A DNA stretch of 64,000 bases. Source: Candidatus Parvarchaeota archaeon. Lineage in GTDB: Archaea; Nanobdellota; Nanobdellia; Parvarchaeales; Parvarchaeaceae. Shown here one piece after another: positions 17,189 to 25,869 of the stretch; within the stretch, counting starts at the first letter, position 1; every line of letters begins with the position of its first letter. The position numbers were made by a program, and so were the translations under genes. The DNA lies in assembly GCA_023378805.1 (NCBI GenBank), contig JAMCSQ010000019.1, positions 1 through 64,000 on the forward strand, read 5' to 3'. A model generated the notes under the pieces. The model worked only from the letters and a program-made list of their open reading frames with translations. It was not told the DNA's origin and ran no database searches.

Positions 17189-17939
17189 GGCTTTTTATAC
17201 GTTTTTTAACGCGGAATTAAAGCTTGCTAAAAGCCAGATTATAGCGTTTTCGGCGCTTTCATTTATAATAGTAGTATTGACGGGTTTGCTTTCGATAAAG
17301 GCGCTATTTAACAGCACTGATTTCTTTGAAAGTATCGGTTTAGTAATATGGCTTATGATAGGAATTGCCGCAACTAATGTAGCGGCCGGCATAGGTGTAA
17401 TGGACTTCAACAAAAGAACTGGTTTGCTTGTTCTATCGCAGCCGGTAGACAGAAAATTAATCTTTTTATCGAGGCTTTTTGCCGCTTTTTTGATCGTTTT
17501 ACTGCCGATCACAGTGCTTTACATATCAGGATTTGGAATAGGTTTATTACTATATAAAGTAAGCATCCCTAACATCTTTTTATCATATGGATTAGCTGTT
17601 CTATATGCTTTCTCATTCACAGCAATGATTGCAGGAATAAGTGCAATGTCCAGAGAGAAAAGCACGCCTCTAAGCTTCGGCTTGACATTTGCTTTTCTTG
17701 CAGTTTTTGTTTTTGCAATATTCAGTAAGTTCATTGGAGTGCAGCCATGGTTCTTTTTGCCTTACGGAGGACTGGCAATAAGCAGCGTGATGGCAACTCC
17801 CTATTTAATGCATATTAACCCTGGAAACTACTTTTTCTACTATATACCTTATTTAAATGAAGCCCTGTTAATAATACTGCTTTATCTGATAATATTCGCA
17901 GTACTTGGTATATTCTACTATTCCAGAAGAGAATTATGA
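17178..17939 (+). CDS. ABC-2 family exporter permease
   Basis: 253 residues with about six membrane helices. It begins with a basic cytoplasmic stretch (KNRAFYTFFNAELKLAKSQ), has the DFNKRTGLLVLSQPVDRKLIFLSR loop between helices 2 and 3 typical of ABC-2 NatB-like subunits, and closes with YYSRREL at the membrane face. Its stop codon overlaps, as ATGA, the start of a short disrupted frame that may be a lost third subunit. The exporter substrate is unknown. Confidence 0.85.
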   Translation: MKNRAFYTFFNAELKLAKSQIIAFSALSFIIVVLTGLLSIKALFNSTDFFESIGLVIWLMIGIAATNVAAGIGVMDFNKRTGLLVLSQPVDRKLIFLSRLFAAFLIVLLPITVLYISGFGIGLLLYKVSIPNIFLSYGLAVLYAFSFTAMIAGISAMSREKSTPLSFGLTFAFLAVFVFAIFSKFIGVQPWFFLPYGGLAISSVMATPYLMHINPGNYFFYYIPYLNEALLIILLYLIIFAVLGIFYYSRREL

Positions 17940-18115
17940 AATTATTTGAACAGTCTTATAAAACGGCTCATACTCCTTACTCTGTTTTCTCCGGCCGCTT
18001 TAATAACCCTGTTTCTTACGGCAATATCGAATGAATCGAGTTTTATATCAGCGAGCTGCTAACCTTATTTTTTATATGTACTTTACTTGTATTTTATTTT
18101 CATTATCTTAAATAA
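17936..18115 (+). pseudogene. Frameshifted remnant of a small two-helix membrane protein
   Basis: An ATG at 17936, overlapping the permease stop as ATGA, opens MKLFEQS and then reads nonsense. In the next frame (from about 17949) a good membrane helix continues, SLIKRLILLTLFSPAALITLFLTA, to the stop at 18060-18062. Back in the first frame (from 18053) a second helix, ELLTLFFICTLLVFYFHYLK, ends at TAA 18113-18115. Two compensating indels in one 60-residue protein explain this well. It overlaps the 3' end of the convergent gene by 33 nt. Assembly error is the alternative. Confidence 0.4.
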
Positions 18116-18301
18116 GCCTTTCCAGCGGTATAAAACAAGCCATCCAACTCCCAAATATACTATCCCTATCAGGCTTGCTCCGTTAGGACCAAAGTACTTT
18201 GTTAAAAAAACTAATATAAGGACAAAGCCAACTAAAAAGTAAAGTATGACGACAGAAAAGAATATTTTTTTCTTTCTACTGCTTAATTCTTCGATTATCA
18301 T
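18083..18301 (-). CDS. Small two-helix membrane protein
   Basis: 72 residues: a charged start (IIEELSSRKKK), helix 1 at about 13-34, a loop with KYFGPNGAS, helix 2 at about 41-58 and a basic end (KIMKIKYK). It is divergent from the adenylate-forming enzyme gene and converges on the remnant after the ABC-2 permease. No recognised family. Confidence 0.55.
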   Translation of the reverse strand: MIIEELSSRKKKIFFSVVILYFLVGFVLILVFLTKYFGPNGASLIGIVYLGVGWLVLYRWKGLFKIMKIKYK

Positions 18302-18350
18302 TGATAATTAATGATCCATTAAGTTATATTATTTTAATCATATGGAAAGC

Positions 18351-18360
18351 TATTTATATT
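18351..18360 (+). promoter_or_regulatory. TATA box fixing the start of the adenylate-forming enzyme
   Basis: TATTTATATT ends 21 nt before the ATG at 18382, matching the leaderless spacing. The frame is open back to 18301, but that part would lie upstream of transcription start. Confidence 0.5.
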
Positions 18361-18381
18361 ATAACTAATCACTATTTTAGA

Positions 18382-19479
18382 ATGAATAATTATATAAAGA
18401 ATTTGAAAAAATACGCCAAGAAGGATTTCTTTGAAGGGGAATGGAATAACTTTAAAGGGCCATTCAATAAAGCATTATCTTACAAGAATAGTGAAGAGGG
18501 GATGTTGTATTGGCTGAAAAAAGTTGCAAAATACCATACAGATGAGAATACTGGCTCACTTTACTGGATAATGAAAGCAGATATAAAAGGAATAACCCCT
18601 GAAAAGATAGATAACGCTACAAGTTTAAATGAATTGGTTTCGCTTTTAGGAAATTCTGATTCTGAATTTCTAAAAAAGGACAATGGTTACAAGGATTATT
18701 ACATGCCTAGGAATTTCAAGCTTAATGACATGTTCAAAAGTTCCTCATCGGGCACTACTGGGCCGGCAAAGACTGTTTACCACACCCCTCAATCTTTATC
18801 TATTTCTGCAGTAAATGAATACACAGGGATAAAGGCACAGTATCCTGTAAAAGAACTAAAAAATAAGAAATTATTGGCTGCTGGACCGGTTGGCGCTTAT
18901 CAAGAAGAGCACAAGAAACTTGCAGAGCTTCTTGGGATGGAATATATAGGAAATGAATTCGAAACAAAGGGATTAAAACTTTTAGGCCCGCAGGAGATGA
19001 TGAATAAAATGAGGCCTGTGATGGAAAAGGAAACCTATATATTAAACCAGGGTAATATTGGGATAGCAACGGCTGCAATGGAAATGATTTCTATGATGCC
19101 AAAAGAATTATTTTACGGCACAGATCTAATAAAAGTATCGGGCACACAGATAAATACTGATATGTTGACAAAAACGGAGAAGGAACTCGGTAAAAAACTT
19201 ATACCTATGTATGGTCACTATGCTGGAAAATCTTCAATAGGTTTTACAAGTAGCGACATAGTGTATTTCCCGTCATTTCCAGTTACATACATTTACATGA
19301 ATTATCAAGGAAAAACTCCTGCATATGGGAAAAAAGCGCCTACCAAGATGATAGTCGCTGAACCTGAGCTGTTACTAATAAACGATGAAGACTACGCAAT
19401 AAAAACAAGCGTAAAAAAAGCAACAAAGGCATTTGAAGAGATAGACGGGATTTCAAATCTTTCAAGATCTTTAAATTAA
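18382..19479 (+). CDS. Adenylate-forming enzyme-like protein (LuxE/PaaK-like)
   Basis: About 365 residues. The phosphate-binding loop of the ANL superfamily is present as FKSSSSGTTGPAKTVYHT near residue 123, followed by an alternating alpha/beta core. The length and missing C-terminal ANL swivel domain resemble LuxE-type acyl-protein synthetases. It probably activates a carboxylic acid with ATP. A second, longer adenylate-forming enzyme lies tail-to-tail with it, stop codons overlapping by 4 nt, next to V4R and KaiC-like genes. The acid and the acceptor (CoA, protein or other) are unknown. Confidence 0.7.
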   Translation: MNNYIKNLKKYAKKDFFEGEWNNFKGPFNKALSYKNSEEGMLYWLKKVAKYHTDENTGSLYWIMKADIKGITPEKIDNATSLNELVSLLGNSDSEFLKKDNGYKDYYMPRNFKLNDMFKSSSSGTTGPAKTVYHTPQSLSISAVNEYTGIKAQYPVKELKNKKLLAAGPVGAYQEEHKKLAELLGMEYIGNEFETKGLKLLGPQEMMNKMRPVMEKETYILNQGNIGIATAAMEMISMMPKELFYGTDLIKVSGTQINTDMLTKTEKELGKKLIPMYGHYAGKSSIGFTSSDIVYFPSFPVTYIYMNYQGKTPAYGKKAPTKMIVAEPELLLINDEDYAIKTSVKKATKAFEEIDGISNLSRSLN

Positions 19480-20831
19480 TAGTGCTCTATTCCCCTTCTA
19501 TCTATAATTTTAGGGCTTTTAATTTTCGTTGGATCGTAAAAAGGAATTCTGTCTTTAGCAACTAACTCCGCATCCAATAAAGCTAGTTTTTGGTCTATAA
19601 CATACTTTAGTTCCATTTCCTCTTTGGATAGTTTATCTAAGATTAGATTAATTACTTCCTCTTTACTGCCTTTAAATTGATTCTTATAGAAGTAGAAAGT
19701 CATCTTATCTAAACCATTTTCTCCAGTTATTTCAGCGTAACCCTCTCCCAAATTTAATTTTCTTGATGTAAAGGCAAGGACATCATCTATTATTATATCA
19801 TCCAATTTTGATACGCTGAAGTTGACAAGCTTATTTGTCCTGCCGAGAAATTCAAGATACATATAATCCTTGTCTATGTCTATAAACCTGACTTTCTCCT
19901 TTGTATCATAATTTATTAAAGGCACATGATCCTGTCCCTTTAATCCCTTGCTTGTCAAAAGCAATTCACCTTCGAGTCCCTTCAGTTTATTACCAGAGGG
20001 ATAATAAACCTTTCCATCGGAGTAAATACCAAATTCATTGTTATACCTAGAAAGTTTAAATACAGAAATATCCGGAATGCCTTCGCTCTTCAACAGTTCC
20101 TCCGAATAAAATTTGCCGCCACAAACCCGCTCAGTAGATGCAAGTACGTCTATTACGCCCCTTACTGGTATCAAAGAATAAAGAAGCTTGCATCTTTCAA
20201 GGGTTAGAGGCTCTCCGCCTACTGATAGGTATATTTCATTTTTACGCGCTATGTGATTTAATTCTTCTCTTGATTTTTCATCTAAGTTATATATTTCTCT
20301 AAACAAAATTGATAGCAAACCGGATATAAGGATCTTTTTATTAATGTTTGGATGCGAATCTATTATGTAATTTGACTTTTTCAAAAGATCTAAAAGCGTT
20401 TGGCCCGGCCCGGGATTTAATTCTATTGATTTCCCAATCTCGGATATATATGACATAGTTATTCCGCTTATAGCAGGCCTGGGTGGAGCAATATTTATAG
20501 TTATATAAGGAATTTCTCCAAGTAACTCCTTATACACATTTACAAAAGTACGTCCAAAAATTTCCATATCACCATAAGTTACAGGTATAACTTTAGGTTT
20601 TCCAGTCGAACCTGAAGTTTGGAGTAAAGACGCATTAGTACGTATGTCAGGTATAAATTTATAGAAGTTATCAATGAACAGGTCACCTGAAATTACAGGG
20701 ATATCCCTAATTACACCTTCTAAATTCTTTGAAGTCAAATTTTTCAGGGGTTTATATGAATCCGACTTATAAAAATCTATATTATTTAATGCGTATTGAA
20801 AAACAGACTTAACATTGGGCTTTGCTGTCAT
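19476..20831 (-). CDS. Adenylate-forming enzyme, phenylacetate-CoA ligase (PaaK)-like
   Basis: 451 residues. The ANL P-loop is LLQTSGSTGKPKVIPVTYGD near residue 88. A later segment SVGGEPLTLERC and VIDVLASTERVCGG follow the PaaK order (G-G-E, then the adenine-side Y/S-x-x-T-E). The C-terminal part (KVRFIDIDKDYMYLEFLGR) matches the R-x-x-D hinge region, so unlike its convergent neighbour it has a near-complete ANL layout. It follows the V4R gene by 2 nt, in an operon headed by a KaiC-like ATPase, which suggests regulated activation of an aromatic or fatty acid. Confidence 0.78.
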   Translation of the reverse strand: MTAKPNVKSVFQYALNNIDFYKSDSYKPLKNLTSKNLEGVIRDIPVISGDLFIDNFYKFIPDIRTNASLLQTSGSTGKPKVIPVTYGDMEIFGRTFVNVYKELLGEIPYITINIAPPRPAISGITMSYISEIGKSIELNPGPGQTLLDLLKKSNYIIDSHPNINKKILISGLLSILFREIYNLDEKSREELNHIARKNEIYLSVGGEPLTLERCKLLYSLIPVRGVIDVLASTERVCGGKFYSEELLKSEGIPDISVFKLSRYNNEFGIYSDGKVYYPSGNKLKGLEGELLLTSKGLKGQDHVPLINYDTKEKVRFIDIDKDYMYLEFLGRTNKLVNFSVSKLDDIIIDDVLAFTSRKLNLGEGYAEITGENGLDKMTFYFYKNQFKGSKEEVINLILDKLSKEEMELKYVIDQKLALLDAELVAKDRIPFYDPTKIKSPKIIDRRGIEHY

Positions 20832-20833
20832 AA

Positions 20834-21355
20834 TTAAACTTCAGATATAAATTTACATTCTGCGTCTCCCTTTGCTTTGCAGTATATCTCCTTTGTTGAA
20901 TATTTTTTATCCATTAAACTAGTAAACATCGCGCTTAAACTGCCAGCTGAGAAAAAGCATACTGGTTTTTCTGATTTACCGAATATCTCCAGATATGCTT
21001 CTGCCATTGGAGAAGGATTAATTGTGGTTATAATTTTATCTTTATCAAAACTAAAAACGAATTTTCCAAGGCCGGATGTGGCAACAACGTTTGATATTAA
21101 TTCAAGTGTTTTGTTAATATCATTATTAAATCTATTTTTATAATCGCTTATTATACCGCCTATGCTAATTGAACCAGCATTGTATGCTTCATTTTCATCG
21201 TATTTTATGAGTTTACCAATTAAAGACACCAATATGCTCATGTTTATAAGTACACCTGGTCTATTCATTAATAGCAGCCTATTATTCTCAAACCTTACAT
21301 TTTTAGTCAAAAGCATCTCATTTAAGAAATTATTGGGGGTAATATCACTTGACAT
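20834..21355 (-). CDS. V4R-domain (4-vinyl reductase-like) sensor protein
   Basis: 173 residues. The C-terminal half has the V4R signature: strand-rich stretch then YCKAKGDAECKF with two cysteines, as in the small-molecule-binding V4R domains of XylR/DmpR regulators and BchJ. The N-terminal 60 residues begin NNFLNEMLLTKNVRFENNRLLLMNRPG, typical of stand-alone archaeal V4R proteins. It likely binds a hydrophobic ligand. It overlaps the KaiC-like gene by 11 nt and abuts the PaaK-like gene, so all three are translated together. Confidence 0.82.
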   Translation of the reverse strand: MSSDITPNNFLNEMLLTKNVRFENNRLLLMNRPGVLINMSILVSLIGKLIKYDENEAYNAGSISIGGIISDYKNRFNNDINKTLELISNVVATSGLGKFVFSFDKDKIITTINPSPMAEAYLEIFGKSEKPVCFFSAGSLSAMFTSLMDKKYSTKEIYCKAKGDAECKFISEV

Positions 21356-22010
21356 ATATACCTCCCTGGTCTATTCTCATAGGGAGCATTGACCTGTCAT
21401 TATTTGTCCTTCTCATTTTTACTATCTGCATACTTCTATCAAAATCACCGCCCAAACCAGTGTAGAAAAGCTTTATCACTGCGTCAGAGAGGTACTCCCC
21501 ACTGAAATAAAGAGTATCATTATCCGAAACCTGTGGCTGTTCATCAGTAGCTATAGTCGTAACCTTTAATCCCTTTAATTCTGTTACTAAATCCAACATA
21601 AATTTACGAAATTTTGACTTATCATCCATATACATGGAGATTGCAGACAATGAATCTATTACGGCTCTAGAAACATTATTTTCCCGTATTATATCTAGTA
21701 TTCCAAGATATTCGAAATTCACCGGGGAGTTAAATAATAATATGAGCTTTTTTCTACTAATGAAGTCTTTTAGGTCTTTAAATCCAATAGCCTCCATGTC
21801 TGAAATTAAATCGTCTACACTTTCTTCAAAAGAAACCATTAAACAGGTTTCACCATTTTTTAAACCTTCATATAAAAATGACATCCCAAGAAGTGACTTG
21901 CCTGCTCCAGGCCCGCCTAGAAGACTTATGACAGACCCTGCTTCAAATCCGCCACCTATCTTTTCATCGAGACCGTGTATCCCGCTAGGTATCCTTTTTA
22001 GTCCTACCAT
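21345..22010 (-). CDS. Single-domain KaiC-like RecA-family ATPase
   Basis: 221 residues. The start RIPSGIHGLDEKIGGGFEAGS is the KaiC/RadA-type entry. Walker A is GGPGAGKS at residues 32-39, the catalytic Glu pair is in MVSFEESVDDL, Walker B is RAVIDSLSAI, and the strand VTTIATDEQPQVSD follows. The C-terminal MRRTNNDRSMLPMRIDQGGI matches the R-x-x-x-H/N-x-x-x-x-P-x-x-I/F end of archaeal KaiC-like proteins. One domain only, so it is not a clock protein but likely a signalling ATPase. First gene of the operon with V4R and PaaK-like genes. Confidence 0.88.
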   Translation of the reverse strand: MVGLKRIPSGIHGLDEKIGGGFEAGSVISLLGGPGAGKSLLGMSFLYEGLKNGETCLMVSFEESVDDLISDMEAIGFKDLKDFISRKKLILLFNSPVNFEYLGILDIIRENNVSRAVIDSLSAISMYMDDKSKFRKFMLDLVTELKGLKVTTIATDEQPQVSDNDTLYFSGEYLSDAVIKLFYTGLGGDFDRSMQIVKMRRTNNDRSMLPMRIDQGGIYVK

Positions 22011-22078
22011 ATTGCTTTTATATATAGTATAGAAAGGCTTATTTAATAAACTTTTAGGTTTATCATTTTAGAGAAAAA

Positions 22079-23020
22079 TCAACTATCATTCTGTGTTTTT
22101 TCTTTATCTCCCTTGTTTTTATCAGGCAGATTCTTTACATTGCTCTTCTCAAACAGATCTTTTATTCCCTCAACTCCTACAGGTGTAGGTATACTAAATC
22201 CTTTGCTGTCTGTCGGGATAAATATCATAAGATTCTTACCACTTAAACTTATTTCATACATCATATTAAGCGACCTGAGCTGCATTGCGAACAAATCTTT
22301 TTTATATTTTAAACTTGCTTCTATAATTTTATCCGCAGCAAGTGATTCGCTCTCAGCCAGTTTAACTCTTGCCTGCTTTTCCCTATCTGCTACAGCAACC
22401 CTTGCCATTGCATCTTGTAAATCAGGAGGTATGCTTACATCCCTTATTTCAACAGATATTGCTTCTATTCCCCAGTCTGACACCCGGTCCTGTATCAATT
22501 TCTTTACATCCTTACCTATTACGTCCCTGCCGGCCAGCATTTCTGACAATTCGGTTTTACCAATTATATCCCTCAAAGCTGTCTGTGCTGCCAGTTGAAC
22601 AGAATCCCTGTAAATCTGAACATTCAAAACCGCATTCTCCGGGTTAAGGACTTTCCAGAAAAGAAGCGCATCGACATCTACAGGAACATTGTCCTTTGTA
22701 AGCGTTTTCTCTGCCTTGAAAATGGTATTAATTACCCTCAAATCCAATGTAACAGGAGTAGTCTGCACAAATGGTATCAAAATGTGTACGCCTGGCCCCA
22801 GTATACCAACATAATTTCCAAACGAAAGAACAGCTTTTCTATTCCATTGGTTGACTATCCTTATTGCAGCAATTAAAAACACAATAAAAAATAATACTCC
22901 GATTCCTATACCTGCATACAGATTAACAATAGAAAGCAGATAGCCTATAACTGCAGGTATAAGAATAACAAAAAGTATACCCAGTGCATCTCCATTAAAA
23001 TTTTTCATCTCTGCAACCAT
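22079..23020 (-). CDS. SPFH/stomatin-like (slipin) membrane protein
   Basis: 313 residues. Two adjacent N-terminal helices (about 13-33 and 36-55) precede an SPFH domain (about 62-225): QWNRKAVLSFGNYVGILGPGVHILIPF, LDLRVINT and TKDNVPVDVDALLFWKVLNPENAVLNV are textbook stomatin/slipin. A coiled-coil follows (ADREKQARVKLAESESLAADKIIEA). Such proteins form large ring-like assemblies that organise membranes. The usual partner, an NfeD-type protease, is not adjacent. The tail is Lys/Asp-rich. Confidence 0.93.
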   Translation of the reverse strand: MVAEMKNFNGDALGILFVILIPAVIGYLLSIVNLYAGIGIGVLFFIVFLIAAIRIVNQWNRKAVLSFGNYVGILGPGVHILIPFVQTTPVTLDLRVINTIFKAEKTLTKDNVPVDVDALLFWKVLNPENAVLNVQIYRDSVQLAAQTALRDIIGKTELSEMLAGRDVIGKDVKKLIQDRVSDWGIEAISVEIRDVSIPPDLQDAMARVAVADREKQARVKLAESESLAADKIIEASLKYKKDLFAMQLRSLNMMYEISLSGKNLMIFIPTDSKGFSIPTPVGVEGIKDLFEKSNVKNLPDKNKGDKEKTQNDS

Positions 23021-23101
23021 AACGATTAAACAAAATATTGAGTTAAATAGTTTCTGCGTAAAAAATTAAAGTAATAAATAGCACAGGTTATTACAATTAT
23101 T

Positions 23102-23584
23102 ATGAAAGGACTTTTTCCTTTAAACATAAAGCTTGGCCGGATACAGGGAGTAATTTCTATACTAAAGGAATATAACGGACAAATATCTCTGCAAGAACTT
23201 TCTGATGAGGCATTGGAGCAAGTAGATAACCTTGTCAATGTACTTCAGGCCTGTAAATTGCTTGGATTTATAAAAATAAACAAGGGTGAGATAAAACTAA
23301 GTAAAAAGCTTGAAAATAAGAGCGCCCATGAAATAAACCTAGAAATAAAAAATAATCTGTTGAAAATAGAACCATTTTTAGAAATAAAAAAAATACTAAG
23401 AAAAAACAAAAAGATAACAACTACAGAGTTATTTCAGGACCTGATAAAAAAAGGCGTGATAACATATAGGAATAATCTATCCGGAATAGAAGCATTCAAA
23501 AGAGACCTACTTGTGATAGGGATAAGGCTTGAGATACTTACATACAATCATGAAAATGATATTTGGAAGATAATTAGCAGATAA
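23102..23584 (+). CDS. Stand-alone AAA-associated C-terminal domain protein (ABC partner)
   Basis: 160 residues of winged-helix character matching the domain usually fused to the C-terminus of nitrate/sulfonate-type ABC ATPases (AAA_assoc_C): a helix pair with DNLVNVLQACKLLGFIKINKGEIKLSKK, then a charged region and a second half ending in IGIRLEILTYNHENDIWKI. Here the domain is a separate gene on the opposite strand, its stop 3 nt from the stop of the ATPase gene. That is exactly where the fusion partner would lie if the segment were flipped. Confidence 0.8.
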   Translation: MKGLFPLNIKLGRIQGVISILKEYNGQISLQELSDEALEQVDNLVNVLQACKLLGFIKINKGEIKLSKKLENKSAHEINLEIKNNLLKIEPFLEIKKILRKNKKITTTELFQDLIKKGVITYRNNLSGIEAFKRDLLVIGIRLEILTYNHENDIWKIISR

Positions 23585-23587
23585 GAT

Positions 23588-24334
23588 TCACTCGGCAAAG
23601 ATTGAATATATCTCCTTTACCTTCTTTCTAAATTCAGTACTCCCTCTGTCCCTCGGACGTTTTATATCAATACTTAGTATCTTTTTTACAACTGCAGGTT
23701 TGTTTGACAATACAACTATCCTATCTGACATCTCAACTGCCTCTTCTATGTTGTGAGAAACCATTACAATTACTTTAGGCAGCGTTTTCCTGTCCTTCAA
23801 AACCTCAACAACGGTTTTACGAAGGCTATTTGCAGTAAGCTCATCCAATGAGCTGAATGGCTCGTCCATTAGAAGCAGGGTAGGATTTGATACCAAAGCC
23901 CGCGCAAGCCCTACCCTCTGTTTCATTCCGCCACTTAAAAGATTCGGGTAAGCATCTTCAAAGCCTTTAAGCTCTAGTTTATAAAGCATTTCCAATGCAG
24001 TTTTTTCTCTTTCAGCTTCTGTTATCTGCTTTGAAGCTAGCCCTATCTTCACGTTTTCAAGGTTTGAAAGCCAGGGCAGAAGCGCAAAATCCTGAAAAAC
24101 AAATGAGATATTGTTTGAAGGGCTATTTATTTTCTTTCCAGCCAATACTATACTTCCACTATCTGCCTTTATGAGACCTGCCATTATCCTCAGAAGAGTG
24201 CTCTTTCCACAGCCAGAAGGCCCTATAATAGAAACGAATTCTAACTCATTTGCTGAAAAAGATATCCCATTTAGCACCGTCAATCCGCTTTTTGGATAGG
24301 TGAAATTTATTTTTTCAACATTTAGGAATGCCAT
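23588..24334 (-). CDS. NitT/TauT-family ABC importer ATPase
   Basis: 248 residues. Walker A IGPSGCGKSTLLR, Q-loop SFVFQDFALLPWLSNLENV, signature NLLSGGMKQRVGLARAL, Walker B LLLMDEPFSSLDELT and switch His VMVSHNIEEAVEMSDR. The Q-loop and L-S-G-G-M-K-Q-R-V place it with nitrate, taurine, sulfonate and thiamine-precursor ATPases. It is 2 nt behind the permease gene, from which it is co-transcribed. No substrate-binding protein is near. Confidence 0.92.
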   Translation of the reverse strand: MAFLNVEKINFTYPKSGLTVLNGISFSANELEFVSIIGPSGCGKSTLLRIMAGLIKADSGSIVLAGKKINSPSNNISFVFQDFALLPWLSNLENVKIGLASKQITEAEREKTALEMLYKLELKGFEDAYPNLLSGGMKQRVGLARALVSNPTLLLMDEPFSSLDELTANSLRKTVVEVLKDRKTLPKVIVMVSHNIEEAVEMSDRIVVLSNKPAVVKKILSIDIKRPRDRGSTEFRKKVKEIYSIFAE

Positions 24335-24336
24335 AT

Positions 24337-25836
24337 TTAAGAATAAACTGAATTTACTCTGTTATATAACCTACGCCATACAAAATAGTTTATAATGATT
24401 ATCATTGCCACCATATTTGCAAGAAGAATACCCATCAAAAGAAGATTATTATTATCTAAAGACACATTTAATGCCTTTCCTATCCCTATAGACACTGAAG
24501 TTATAAGTTTGCTGCTACCCGCTGAAAAGTATTCGGCAACTATACTTGCATTCCACTCCGCAGCGATTCCGGTTACCGCGCCTGTTATAACTCCAGGCAT
24601 GATGGCCTTTAGATATATCTTTTTCCATGCAACTATTCCATTAAGATGGAAAATCTTTTTTACTTCATTTATGCTTTCTGGCAGGTATTTTGTAGTTGCC
24701 ACTATACTAAAGATTACATACCACAAACCGCTTAAAAAGTAGATCATAAACGCCAACAATTCAGAGTTTCCATAAACAAGTTCAGCTATTGCAGGCAGCA
24801 GTATAGTAGCTGGTATTGAAGCGAATATCTGGAATAAAAGAAGATATCTTTTTGTCTTGTTTGAAAGGAATACTACATATATGCTTAATGGGATTGAAAC
24901 TGCAATTATTGCAAGGAAAGCGCCCCAAACCCTTAGAAATGAAAAGGCCAGCGACAAAATAGAATATCCTTCATATCCGACAATTTTGCTTAACAATTGT
25001 AAATTTACAAAAGGAATCACTTTGTAAATTAAAAAACCAAAAAGCGCTGCAAGCAATGTATAAAAAACCAAATTGGCAAATACAGTTAGTTTATATCTGA
25101 TTTGTTCATCCGGTTTTATCCATTTATCTCTGAAATAATTAAATGTAAAATTGTCTCTTTTTCTTTTCTTGTAGTCCTTTAGATAATGCCTATTCGCAAA
25201 CCTGTCAAACCTTTCAAAGAACAATAAGCGGGTTGCAATCACAAATAAAACGAATACTATTATAGAATAAAGATAAAGATAGCTATTACCAGTTGCAGCC
25301 GCCTTTACAAATTCAACCCCTATTCCATGTTTTACTGCGTAGTTCTTTGTGCCTACCGAAAATATCTCACTTGTAACTAAGTAAAATAGCCCAATTGCCC
25401 AAGATAAACTCATCTGCTCAGACATCCTTGGAAGTGACGCAGGTATAAATATTTTTTTAAGCCGCTGATAAAAATTAAGTCCATATATATTCGCCATATC
25501 TAAATACTCGGAAGGCAGTGATATTACTGCTTGATAAACACCAAATATAATGTTCCAAAGCATACTTGTTATTATCAAAAATATAACTGCAGCATTTATC
25601 CCTACTGAACCAGGAAAATAAAATACAAAAAGGTATATAGCAAACGGAAAGAACGCAAGTATGGGAAGTGTCTGTAATATATCGACAATAGGCATTAGAA
25701 CCCTATTCAATTTCTTGGACCTTGCCACAGCTATGCCAGTAAACAAGGCTATTACCATTGAAATAGCCATGGCTATGAACATCCTTGTCCATGAGTATGC
25801 GGTGTCCAGTATGACTGAAAAAACCAGCTGTAACAT
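24337..25836 (-). CDS. Fused double-domain ABC importer permease (NitT/TauT-like)
   Basis: 499 residues and about 12 helices in two BPD_transp_1 halves. Half one has a coupling loop with LPSEYLDMANIYGLNFYQRLKKIFIPASLPRM, half two LPESINEVKKIFHLNGIVAWKKIYLKAIMPGV, both following the EAA pattern. A linker of charged residues separates them near 205-240. The fusion gives a full permease in one chain, as in related archaeal transporters. It is co-transcribed with its ATPase; the absent substrate-binding protein means the solute is unknown. Confidence 0.88.
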   Translation of the reverse strand: MLQLVFSVILDTAYSWTRMFIAMAISMVIALFTGIAVARSKKLNRVLMPIVDILQTLPILAFFPFAIYLFVFYFPGSVGINAAVIFLIITSMLWNIIFGVYQAVISLPSEYLDMANIYGLNFYQRLKKIFIPASLPRMSEQMSLSWAIGLFYLVTSEIFSVGTKNYAVKHGIGVEFVKAAATGNSYLYLYSIIVFVLFVIATRLLFFERFDRFANRHYLKDYKKRKRDNFTFNYFRDKWIKPDEQIRYKLTVFANLVFYTLLAALFGFLIYKVIPFVNLQLLSKIVGYEGYSILSLAFSFLRVWGAFLAIIAVSIPLSIYVVFLSNKTKRYLLLFQIFASIPATILLPAIAELVYGNSELLAFMIYFLSGLWYVIFSIVATTKYLPESINEVKKIFHLNGIVAWKKIYLKAIMPGVITGAVTGIAAEWNASIVAEYFSAGSSKLITSVSIGIGKALNVSLDNNNLLLMGILLANMVAMIIIINYFVWRRLYNRVNSVYS

Positions 25837-25869
25837 ACAAGGATATGCTGTCCTTACGTTAAATTACTT

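Noticed and set aside
18301..18381. 27-codon N-terminal extension of the LuxE-like protein
   Set aside because: It lies upstream of or across the TATA box at 18351-18360 and would not be transcribed from that promoter.
22113..22598. 161-codon plus-strand open frame
   Set aside because: Antisense to the stomatin-like gene; Leu/Ser-rich mirror of that sequence.
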